In this document: positions 1-5,571 of the stretch, piece by piece
Numbering within the stretch: position 1 is the first letter of the stretch
How the letters are laid out: every line of letters begins with the position of its first letter
Notes under the pieces: model-generated
Database searches by the model: none
What the model saw: the letters and a program-made list of their open reading frames with translations, nothing else
What the model was told of the DNA's origin: nothing
NCBI GenBank assembly: GCA_947371645.1
Contig: CANBQJ010000158.1
Location: forward strand, 1-8,853
DNA: 8,853 nucleotides
Source: Burkholderiales bacterium
Lineage (GTDB): Bacteria; Pseudomonadota; Gammaproteobacteria; Burkholderiales; Burkholderiaceae
Reading direction: 5' to 3'
Made by a program: the position numbers and the translations under genes

Positions 1-352
1 CGTGGCGCAGTTCGGCGCCTTCATTGACCTGGGCGTGCACCAGGACGGCCTGGTGCACGTGAGCCAGCTGTCCAACAAGTTCGTCAACGACGCCCGCGAG
101 GTGGTCAAGACGGGCGACATCGTCAAGGTCAAGGTGGTGGAAGTCGACCTGGCCCGCAAGCGCATTTCGCTGACCATGAAGCTCGACGCGGCCACGGGCC
201 CCAAGGGCGAGGGCACTGGGCGCGACCAGGGCTTCAAGCCTGCCAGCCGGCAGGAGCGTGCCTCGGGCGGCGCCGCTCGAGGCGCCACCTCGCCCGCACA
301 GGGGCAGTCGGCCATGGCCGCAGCTTTCGCGAAGTTACAGAAGAACCGTTGA
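1..352 (+). CDS. tex: Tex-family transcription accessory protein, C-terminal end (partial)
   Basis: This is the last 116 codons of a gene that begins before the window. The reading frame is open from base 2, where GTG is an internal Val codon, and ends at TGA 350-352. The first ~60 residues form an S1 RNA-binding (OB-fold) domain: QFGAFIDLG, then [10 protein letters not shown], then [12 protein letters not shown] and [10 protein letters not shown], which is the pattern of the C-terminal S1 domain of Tex. After it comes a low-complexity Gly/Ala/Arg-rich tail ending [11 protein letters not shown], as Tex proteins often have. Tex is a cytoplasmic nucleic-acid-binding protein with YqgF-like, helix-hairpin-helix and S1 domains, linked to transcription. 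Only the S1 part is visible, so another S1-containing protein (RNase or ribosomal S1 type) is possible, but the immediate tail after a single S1 repeat favours Tex. Confidence 0.88.
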   Translation, partial: VAQFGAFIDLGVHQDGLVHVSQLSNKFVNDAREVVKTGDIVKVKVVEVDLARKRISLTMKLDAATGPKGEGTGRDQGFKPASRQERASGGAARGATSPAQGQSAMAAAFAKLQKNR

Positions 353-358
353 CTTGGG

Positions 359-375
359 GGCCGCTGTTGGCGGCC
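359..375 (+). terminator. GC-rich hairpin just after tex (weak terminator candidate)
   Basis: GGCCGC (359-364) and GCGGCC (370-375) form a perfect 6-bp stem with a 5-nt loop, starting 7 nt after the tex stop codon. No T-run follows; the next bases are purine-rich. It is therefore not a textbook intrinsic terminator and may only protect the 3' end of the mRNA or act with Rho. Confidence 0.35.
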
Positions 376-441
376 AGGGCAAAGAAAATGCCTGACATGC
401 GCCAATTTTTGCCGAAATGCCTGGCGTATAACCCTCCGTCG

Positions 442-461
442 CATAACCACCTATGGTTATG
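442..461. promoter_or_regulatory. 20-bp perfect dyad, candidate operator upstream of the DUF535 gene
   Basis: CATAACCA (442-449) and TGGTTATG (454-461) are exact inverted repeats separated by CCTA. A further copy of the ATAACC half-site lies at 428-433 in direct orientation, 15 bp before the one in the left arm (443-448). A -10-like TATAAC is at 427-432, overlapping that copy, but no convincing -35 lies upstream of it. The 272-bp gap (353-624) holds this dyad, the hairpin at 359-375 and nothing else I can support. The symmetry and location suggest a dimeric regulator binding site. The cognate regulator is unknown and is not evident in this window. Confidence 0.4.
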
Positions 462-624
462 TTGCAAAACTGGCGTGACACTGATTGTGTCCGTCCAGAT
501 CAATTTGCAATGAATCGTCATGCAGGCCTGGATCGACGCAAGACCAAGTGGTGCGTCAGCCGGTCGGGCCAGGTGAAGCCTGCCAGCGGCTCATGCGCCA
601 TGCATCGAGTCACCGGAGAACACC

Positions 625-1638
625 TTGGCCCTGGCGATCCCGCGCGCGCAACGTCCTCTCAACGGGGGGTTCAGCTCGCCCACCACCACCCGAACGGGTG
701 AGCAGGAGACGTTTTCGGAGGGCCTCAAACGTGACCTGGCCGACAAGGGCTGGGCCGGCGGCATCGAGATGGCCCTGCGTGTCCTCAAGGTCTGGATGCG
801 GTTGCCAGCGCACCTGGACTGGCTGAAGGCCATTAAAGGGCCGACCACCCGCAAGCTCCTGGACATCTACCCCCGCATTGCCTACCGGTACTCCTTGCCC
901 TACCTGGCCAGCCAGTTCGCCTGGAACGAGCGCATCCAGATGATGAAGGCGCACTACCACTTCCTCAACAGGGTGCACGACGCGGCATTCTTCGAGCAGG
1001 TGCTGGGCCGTGGCTTTGGGCTGCACCAGTGGTCCGTGGACGGGCACGCCTTCCGCCTGGCCCTGCACGGCCCTTGCCTGGCTTCTCGTCACCGCGAGGG
1101 TGAGCTCGGCCTGAGCATCCAGATGGACGGCCAGCTGCTCTACAGGCTGGCGTTTTCCGTGGTGCCGGTCGACTTGATCGACCTCACGCCTGATCAAAAG
1201 GCGGGCGCCTCCGAGCTGGCCTTGTACGTGGGCCATGTGCAAGGCAAGGCCGGCCAGATCGACCGCATGCGCGAAGCCGCGGGCTTGTGCCACGACGTCG
1301 CACAGCAAGACCTGTTGATGAGCGCCCTGGCTGGGCTGGCCGCCGCCTGGGGCATCAACCGCGTGGTGGGGGTGAGCGACGACGCCAACCTGTCGCTGGC
1401 CCACATCGCCCGGTCGGCGGCCAGTTTCCAGTACGGCCCCTTCTGGGCGCGCTACAACGCCGTGTCGACCGCGCAGGGCCACCACGCGATGTGCCTGCCT
1501 TTCACGGACAAGCCGATCGCCGACATCGCCGCCAAGCACCGCAAACGCACCCTGACCAAGCGGCTGTTCAAGCAGTCGCTCTCCGACGCTGTGCGGCAGG
1601 TCGTGGTCGGCTTGCGCACCGCCCCGAAGGTGGCCTGA
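625..1638 (+). CDS. VirK/YbjX family protein (DUF535)
   Basis: A 337-residue protein of the DUF535 family, which includes Salmonella/Shigella VirK and E. coli YbjX. The family is linked to envelope properties and resistance to antimicrobial peptides, but its biochemical activity is unknown. Family-like blocks are RIQMMKAHYHFL (103-114), the central stretch WSVDGHAFRLALHGP (136-150) followed by GELGLSIQMDGQLLYRLAF (159-177), and QYGPFWARYN (269-278) near the C-terminus. I see no signal peptide or transmembrane helix. I chose the TTG at 625 because GGAG (615-618) lies 6 nt before it and an in-frame stop at 574-576 limits any upstream extension. The first in-frame ATG is at 769 (residue 49) with no good ribosome binding site. 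The first ~45 residues look unstructured, so a shorter protein from 769 remains possible. The gene stands alone between tex and the patatin-like gene, 50 bp upstream of the latter. Confidence 0.8.
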   Translation: MALAIPRAQRPLNGGFSSPTTTRTGEQETFSEGLKRDLADKGWAGGIEMALRVLKVWMRLPAHLDWLKAIKGPTTRKLLDIYPRIAYRYSLPYLASQFAWNERIQMMKAHYHFLNRVHDAAFFEQVLGRGFGLHQWSVDGHAFRLALHGPCLASRHREGELGLSIQMDGQLLYRLAFSVVPVDLIDLTPDQKAGASELALYVGHVQGKAGQIDRMREAAGLCHDVAQQDLLMSALAGLAAAWGINRVVGVSDDANLSLAHIARSAASFQYGPFWARYNAVSTAQGHHAMCLPFTDKPIADIAAKHRKRTLTKRLFKQSLSDAVRQVVVGLRTAPKVA

Positions 1639-1676
1639 CCCACCTGCCGAGGTCTGTTTGCCCGTGGCGACTGGGC

Positions 1677-1682
1677 TATGCT
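1677..1682 (+). promoter_or_regulatory. -10-like element 6 nt before the patatin-like start (possible leaderless promoter)
   Basis: TATGCT (1677-1682), preceded by GGC, ends 6 nt before the ATG at 1689. A -10 at this distance would place the transcription start at or next to the ATG, and no ribosome binding site is present upstream. The same arrangement occurs before the gene at 2848. The -35 region (around 1654-1660) is poor. Confidence 0.4.
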
Positions 1683-1688
1683 GGCGCC

Positions 1689-2756
1689 ATGAAGGCCTTG
1701 CACATCCACGCGGGCGCACAGGCCCGTGATCACGTCGCGCAGCAGGGCTTGAAGGCGTCCGACATCCGCCTGGTGCCCGCGGCCGCAGGCGGCCCCAAAG
1801 GCCTGATCCTCACCCACCTGGACCAGCACCTCTTCGGCCACTGGCTGCCCCAAAGCGGCCACGCGGTGCACCTGGTGGGCGGCTCCATCGGGGCCTGGCG
1901 CATGGCCACGGCCGCCATGCCTGACCCCATCAAGGGTTTCGAGGACCTGGCCCGGGGCTACATCCATCAGCATGTCGTGCCCGAGCCTGGTCGGCGCCTC
2001 CCCACGGCCCGGCGCATCTCTGCCAACTTCGAAACCACGCTGCAGGGCTTTTTTGGCGCCCACATCGACGCCATCCTCCAGCACCCGCGCATGCGCCTGC
2101 ACGTGCTCACCTCGCGCGGCCGTCACCTGCTGCGTCAGGGCACGCCGGCCCGCACGGCCATGGGCTTCACCGGCCTGGCCCTGGGCAACCTGCTGGCCCG
2201 CCGCGCCGTGGGCCTGTTCATGGAGCGCACGGTGTTTTCTTCACCCGGCGAGGCCTTGCCGCTGCCTTTGACCGACCTGCCCACCCGCCATGTGGTGCTG
2301 GGCGCCGACAACTTCCTGGCGGCCATGCGGGCCTCTTGCAGCATCCCCTTCATGCTCGAAGCCGTGCAGGACATCCCCGGTGCGCCCGGCGCGCATTGGG
2401 ACGGCGGCATCGTGGACTACCACCTGCATTGGCCTTATGCCAAGCTGGACACCGGCTTGGCGCTGTACCCGCACTTTCAGCGCGAGGTGGTGCCGGGCTG
2501 GCTGGACAAGGCGCTGAAGTGGCGCCACCGCCCCAGCGCAGACCTGAGCCGCCTGATCGTGCTGGCGCCCAACCCGGCCTGGGTGGCCCGGCTGCCTCAG
2601 GGCCGACTGCCCAACCGCGATGACTTCGCCGGGCTGGCTTTGAGCGAACGCATCCGCTTGTGGACGCAGGCGGTGGCCCAGGCCCAGGCGCTGTCTGACG
2701 ACTGGCAGGACTGGCTGCGCAAGGGCTGCCCGGCGGACGAGGTGCAGCCGCTGTAG
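1689..2756 (+). CDS. Patatin-like phospholipase family protein
   Basis: A 355-residue protein of the patatin/PNPLA hydrolase family, which cleaves acyl ester bonds of lipids with a Ser-Asp dyad. The glycine-rich oxyanion-hole loop is AAAGGPKGL (31-39). The nucleophile elbow is GGSIG (64-68), a G-x-S-x-G motif with Ser66 as nucleophile. The second catalytic residue is Asp238 in DGGIVDYH (238-245). All three elements are in family order and the core looks intact. There is no signal peptide, so a cytoplasmic or membrane-peripheral location is likely. I chose the ATG at 1689 because the oxyanion motif follows at a normal distance. The frame is open far upstream (to about 1287), but that part overlaps the DUF535 gene and is not protein-like. 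There is no Shine-Dalgarno sequence; a -10-like hexamer sits 6 nt before the start. The substrate cannot be told from sequence. Its neighbours (DUF535 and a membrane protein) are compatible with an envelope role, but this is only suggestive. Confidence 0.85.
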   Translation: MKALHIHAGAQARDHVAQQGLKASDIRLVPAAAGGPKGLILTHLDQHLFGHWLPQSGHAVHLVGGSIGAWRMATAAMPDPIKGFEDLARGYIHQHVVPEPGRRLPTARRISANFETTLQGFFGAHIDAILQHPRMRLHVLTSRGRHLLRQGTPARTAMGFTGLALGNLLARRAVGLFMERTVFSSPGEALPLPLTDLPTRHVVLGADNFLAAMRASCSIPFMLEAVQDIPGAPGAHWDGGIVDYHLHWPYAKLDTGLALYPHFQREVVPGWLDKALKWRHRPSADLSRLIVLAPNPAWVARLPQGRLPNRDDFAGLALSERIRLWTQAVAQAQALSDDWQDWLRKGCPADEVQPL

Positions 2757-2772
2757 CTTCAGGTCACGCCTG

Positions 2773-2790
2773 GCCACGCCCGGCCGTGGC
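2773..2790 (+). terminator. GC-rich inverted repeat after the patatin-like gene
   Basis: GCCACG (2773-2778) and CGTGGC (2785-2790) form a 6-bp stem with a 6-nt loop, 16 nt after the stop codon. An alternative overlapping stem, GTGGC/GCCAC (2786-2796), could compete with it. No T-run follows, so function as a terminator is uncertain. Confidence 0.3.
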
Positions 2791-2835
2791 GGCCACACCG
2801 GGCCTGATCTCCCGATGGCCACCACGGCCGCTGGC

Positions 2836-2841
2836 TACACT
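2836..2841 (+). promoter_or_regulatory. -10-like element 6 nt before the paeA-like start (possible leaderless promoter)
   Basis: TACACT (2836-2841), preceded by GGC, ends exactly 6 nt before the ATG at 2848, as TATGCT does before the gene at 1689. No ribosome binding site is visible. If this is a -10 box the transcript begins at or next to the start codon. Confidence 0.4.
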
Positions 2842-2847
2842 GCTCAC

Positions 2848-4197
2848 ATGAGCCCGCTACAGAGCCTGCTGCTGATTGCCTTGCTGATCGCGGCCAGCGC
2901 GTTTTTCTCCATCACCGAACTGGCCGTGGCCGCCTCGCGCCGCCTGCGCCTTCGGCAACTTGCCGATGCCGGCGACCCCCGCGCCCGCCGCGTGCTGCGC
3001 GTGCAAGACGAACCCGGCGATTTCTTCACCGCCATCCAGGTCGGCATGAACGCCGTGGCCATCCTGGGTGGTGTGGTGGGCGAGGGCGCTTTCGCCCCAT
3101 TGATCGAGCCCGCGCTGGCTTCCATGGGCTGGTCCGGCAGCGGCGCCGCCACCGCCGCGTCCATCGCGTCCTTTGCCCTGGTCACCAGCCTGTTCATCCT
3201 GTTTGCCGACCTGGTGCCCAAGCGACTGGGCATGGTCGCGCCAGAAGCCGTGGCGATGCGCGTGGTGGCGCCGATGCACAAGGTGGTGCTGGCCCTGGGG
3301 CCGGTGGTGTGGGCCTTCAAGCGCCTCACCGACGCGCTCTTCACCGTGCTGGGCCTGCCCGAGCGGCGAGACGACGCCGTCACCCCCGACGACATCCTCG
3401 CCATGGCCGAAGCCGGTGCCGAAGCGGGTGCGCTGGCGCCCTCCGAGCACCGCGTCATCGAGAACGTGATCGAGCTGGACACGCGCCTCGTGACCAGCGC
3501 CATGACCGGCCGTGACGCCATCGTCCACTTCCTGCAAGACGACAGCGAAGCGCTGATCCGCGCCCGCATCGACCGCTCGCCGCACAGCACCTACCTGGTC
3601 TGCGATGGCGACATCGACCAGGTGCTGGGCTATGTGGATTCCAAAGACCTGCTCAGCCGCGTGCTGCACGGCCAGCCCATCACCCTGAACAGCGAAGGCC
3701 TGATCAAGAAGGTGCTCATCGTGCCCGAGCGCATCACGCTGTCAGAAATGCTGGGGCAGTTCCGCTCGGCATTCGAGGACTTCGCCGTCATCGTCAACGA
3801 GTACAGCCTGGTGGTGGGCATCATCACCATCAACGACGTGATGAGCACGGTGATGGGTGGCCTGGTGGCGCCGCTGGACGACGAACAGATCGTGCAGCGC
3901 GATGCCAACTCCTGGCTGATGGACGGCCACACGGCGGTGGAAGACGTGCTGCGCGCGCTCGACCTGGACCACCTGCCTGACGACAGCGAGTTCGAGACCC
4001 TGGCCGGCTTCCTGATGGTGCAATTGCGCCGCATCCCGCGCAAGACGGACGCGGTGTCCTGGGGCGGCTACCGCTTCGAGGTGCTGGACGTCGACCGCCA
4101 CAAGATCGACCAGGTGATGGTCACGCGCGAGCCTGACGAAGCAGGCAGGCCCGCCGCTTCAGACGATCACATCGACGCGGCCAGCAAGTCCATGTAG
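2848..4197 (+). CDS. paeA: Hemolysin/CorC-family membrane protein, YtfL/PaeA type (DUF21-CBS-CorC)
   Basis: A 449-residue inner-membrane protein. Residues 1-195 form a DUF21 (CNNM) transmembrane domain with hydrophobic segments near 5-27, 63-90, 103-121 and 139-160, and the family motif DLVPKRLG at 121-128. A CBS pair follows at about 215-335 (T-x-x-AMTGRDAI; VLGYVDSKDLLSRVL; IIT-IND), then a CorC/HlyC C-terminal domain at about 345-428. Blocks such as DDILAMAEAGAEAG and YVDSKDLL resemble E. coli/Salmonella YtfL, renamed PaeA and reported to export cadaverine and putrescine; other family members are linked to Mg2+/Co2+ efflux. The older name 'hemolysin' is historical. I chose the ATG at 2848 because it directly precedes the first membrane segment; an in-frame ATG at 2815 would add 11 non-conserved residues. 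The 3' end overlaps the opposing dehydrogenase gene by 31 bp. Family assignment is firm; transport of polyamines here is inferred from resemblance. Confidence 0.87.
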   Translation: MSPLQSLLLIALLIAASAFFSITELAVAASRRLRLRQLADAGDPRARRVLRVQDEPGDFFTAIQVGMNAVAILGGVVGEGAFAPLIEPALASMGWSGSGAATAASIASFALVTSLFILFADLVPKRLGMVAPEAVAMRVVAPMHKVVLALGPVVWAFKRLTDALFTVLGLPERRDDAVTPDDILAMAEAGAEAGALAPSEHRVIENVIELDTRLVTSAMTGRDAIVHFLQDDSEALIRARIDRSPHSTYLVCDGDIDQVLGYVDSKDLLSRVLHGQPITLNSEGLIKKVLIVPERITLSEMLGQFRSAFEDFAVIVNEYSLVVGIITINDVMSTVMGGLVAPLDDEQIVQRDANSWLMDGHTAVEDVLRALDLDHLPDDSEFETLAGFLMVQLRRIPRKTDAVSWGGYRFEVLDVDRHKIDQVMVTREPDEAGRPAASDDHIDAASKSM

Positions 4198-5303
4198 TCC
4201 TCGGGCGTGGCGATGCGCGGGTTGGTCTTGTGGCAGTGGTCCACCATGGCACCGCCCACGATCTTGTCGAACCATTCCTTTTGCACGCCCATCTCGGCGA
4301 GGCCCTTGGGCAGGCCCAGGCGCGCGTTCATGTCGCGGATGGCTTGCGGGATGTCGGCCGCGGTGCTCAGGCCCATGGCGTAGGCCATGCGCTCCAGGCG
4401 GCGCTCCTTGCGGATGGACTCTGCCGCGGCATTGAACTTGATCACCTCGGGCAGGAACATGGCGTTGAGTGTGCCGTGGTGCAGCTTGGGGTTGACGCCA
4501 CCCAGGCTGTGGCTGAGCGAATGCACGGCGCCCAGCCCCTTCTGGAAGGCCATGGCGCCCTGCATGGACGCACTCATCATGTTCAGGCGGGCTTCGCGGT
4601 CGCTGCCATCCTGGGTGGCACGTTCGATGTGGGCCCAGGCGCGCTGCAGGCCGTCCAGGGCGATGCCATCGGCCGGCGGGTTGAAGGCCGGCGCCATGAA
4701 GGTTTCCATGCAGTGGGCGATGGCGTCCATGCCGGTGGCTGCGGTGAGCAAGGGCGGCAGGCCCAGGGTGAGTTCCGGGTCGAGGATGGCAGCCTTGGGC
4801 ATCAGGTTCCACGAGTGGAAGCCCAGCTTGCGGCCGTCGTCCACGATGACGATGGCGCCACGCGCCACCTCGCTGCCCGTGCCTGCGGTGGTGGGCACGG
4901 CGATCAGCGGCGCGGCTTGCGCCGTGATCTTCGGCGAGCCGCCCAGGATGGTGGCGTAAGTGGTCAGCGGTCCCTCGTGCGTGGCCATGATGGCCAGGCC
5001 CTTGGCCAGGTCGATGCTGGAGCCGCCGCCCACCGCGATGAGCCCGTCGCACTGCCCGGCTTTCCAGGCTTCATGCGCCGCCCGCACCGAGGCTTCGGTG
5101 GGGTTGGGGGGCGTCTGGTCGAACACGGTGACCGGCAAGTCCTTGAGCGCATCCAGTGCCTTTTGCAGCACACCTGCCGCCCTCACACCCGCATCCGTCA
5201 CCACCAGCGGTCGCCGGATGCCGACGCGCTCGCACTCGCCGGCGAGCAGCTGAACAGCGCCGAATTCGAACTGGATCTGCGTCAGGTAAAGGATGGTGGC
5301 CAT
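4167..5303 (-). CDS. Iron-containing alcohol dehydrogenase, probable 4-hydroxybutyrate dehydrogenase
   Basis: A 378-residue, full-length member of the group III (iron-dependent) alcohol dehydrogenases. The dinucleotide-binding motif is GGGSSIDLAK (92-101), and PTTAGTGSEV (137-146) is the second signature. Expected metal ligands are Asp193 and His197 (GMDAIAHCMETF), His261 (VHSLSH) and His276 (HHGTLNA). From memory the whole chain, including its start (TILYLTQI, then ECERVGIRRPLVVTD), closely resembles the Cupriavidus necator 4-hydroxybutyrate dehydrogenase Gbd. That enzyme interconverts 4-hydroxybutyrate and succinate semialdehyde with NAD(H). A different alcohol substrate cannot be excluded, so I give no symbol. 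The start ATG (5301-5303, read on the minus strand) fits family length; no Shine-Dalgarno sequence is visible. The gene diverges from the TetR gene across 268 bp and converges with the paeA-like gene, overlapping it by 31 bp. Confidence 0.85.
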   Translation of the reverse strand: MATILYLTQIQFEFGAVQLLAGECERVGIRRPLVVTDAGVRAAGVLQKALDALKDLPVTVFDQTPPNPTEASVRAAHEAWKAGQCDGLIAVGGGSSIDLAKGLAIMATHEGPLTTYATILGGSPKITAQAAPLIAVPTTAGTGSEVARGAIVIVDDGRKLGFHSWNLMPKAAILDPELTLGLPPLLTAATGMDAIAHCMETFMAPAFNPPADGIALDGLQRAWAHIERATQDGSDREARLNMMSASMQGAMAFQKGLGAVHSLSHSLGGVNPKLHHGTLNAMFLPEVIKFNAAAESIRKERRLERMAYAMGLSTAADIPQAIRDMNARLGLPKGLAEMGVQKEWFDKIVGGAMVDHCHKTNPRIATPEDYMDLLAASM

Positions 5304-5480
5304 GTCTGTTGGGTCGTGCGATGGAGCGATGGCGGCGACTTTACCGCGTGAAGCCGCACAGAGGAGCCCGCCTGAACCCGATCAGATTGACCGGTTTTCT
5401 GTGTTTTTGAGGAGACAGGCGATCGCCTTCTCCCCCTCAAGCAAAGGGCCACCCGAACGCAAAAGTTTTTTGTAAGGGGC

Positions 5481-5486
5481 TGTCAA
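5481..5486 (-). promoter_or_regulatory. Consensus -35 hexamer facing the dehydrogenase gene
   Basis: Read on the minus strand, 5486-5481 is a perfect TTGACA. It lies about 180 nt before the dehydrogenase start. No good -10 box is found 15-18 nt further along, so the promoter is only tentative. I see no other convincing minus-strand promoter in the divergent gap (5304-5571). Confidence 0.2.
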
Positions 5487-5496
5487 GACGGCGCGC

Positions 5497-5524
5497 TTCG
5501 CATACCATACGCACCCAATATAAA
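5497..5524 (+). promoter_or_regulatory. Putative promoter of the TetR-fabG4-maoC-thiolase operon
   Basis: TATAAA (5519-5524) is a good -10 candidate in a locally AT-rich patch. TTCGCA (5497-5502) is a 4-of-6 match to the -35 consensus at 16-nt spacing. Transcription would start near 5531, inside the palindromic cluster, giving a leader of about 40 nt with a clear ribosome binding site before the ATG at 5572. Confidence 0.45.
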
Positions 5525-5550
5525 ACGGACGTTTGAAACGTTCGATCGAA
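5522..5550. promoter_or_regulatory. Palindrome cluster, PsrA-like operator at the regulator's own promoter
   Basis: Three dyads overlap here. AAACG-GA-CGTTT (5523-5534) is the first. ACGTTTGAAACGT (5529-5541) is perfect around its central G. TTCGATCGAA (5541-5550) is a perfect 10-bp palindrome. Read as AAAC-N4-GTTT-G (5523-5535), the first matches the PsrA consensus reported from Pseudomonas, [G/C]AAAC-N2-4-GTTT[G/C], except that the leading base is A. A second GAAAC half-site follows at 5535-5539. The cluster overlaps the -10 box and presumed transcription start, the classic position for autorepression by the TetR protein encoded just downstream. Confidence 0.55.
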
Positions 5551-5571
5551 GTACCGTTGGAGACAAACCGA

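Noticed and set aside
453..701. Small open frame (82 codons) before the DUF535 gene
   Set aside because: Starts inside the dyad, lacks a ribosome binding site, has no recognisable features and overlaps the better supported TTG start at 625.
1287..1688. In-frame upstream extension of the patatin-like gene
   Set aside because: This part overlaps the conserved C-terminus of the DUF535 protein and is Arg/Gly/Pro-rich without similarity to patatins. The ATG at 1689 gives a normal distance to the oxyanion motif.
610..1719. 369-codon open frame antisense to the DUF535 gene
   Set aside because: No family resemblance and skewed composition; the plus strand carries conserved DUF535 blocks over the same bases.
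4230..5351. Long open frame (373 codons) antisense to the dehydrogenase gene
   Set aside because: Composition is rich in His, Gly, Ala and Arg with no recognisable domain. Such frames arise when GC-rich codons on the coding strand leave few stops on the other strand. The minus-strand protein is a full-length known family.
5460..5472. CAAAA/TTTTG inverted repeat as an intrinsic terminator
   Set aside because: The arms are pure A/T with a 3-nt loop and no GC stem, and it lies between divergent genes where no transcript needs to end.
5533..5571. TTG start for the TetR gene at 5533
   Set aside because: It lies within the operator palindrome next to the likely transcription start and has no ribosome binding site, while the ATG at 5572 has GGAG at good spacing.
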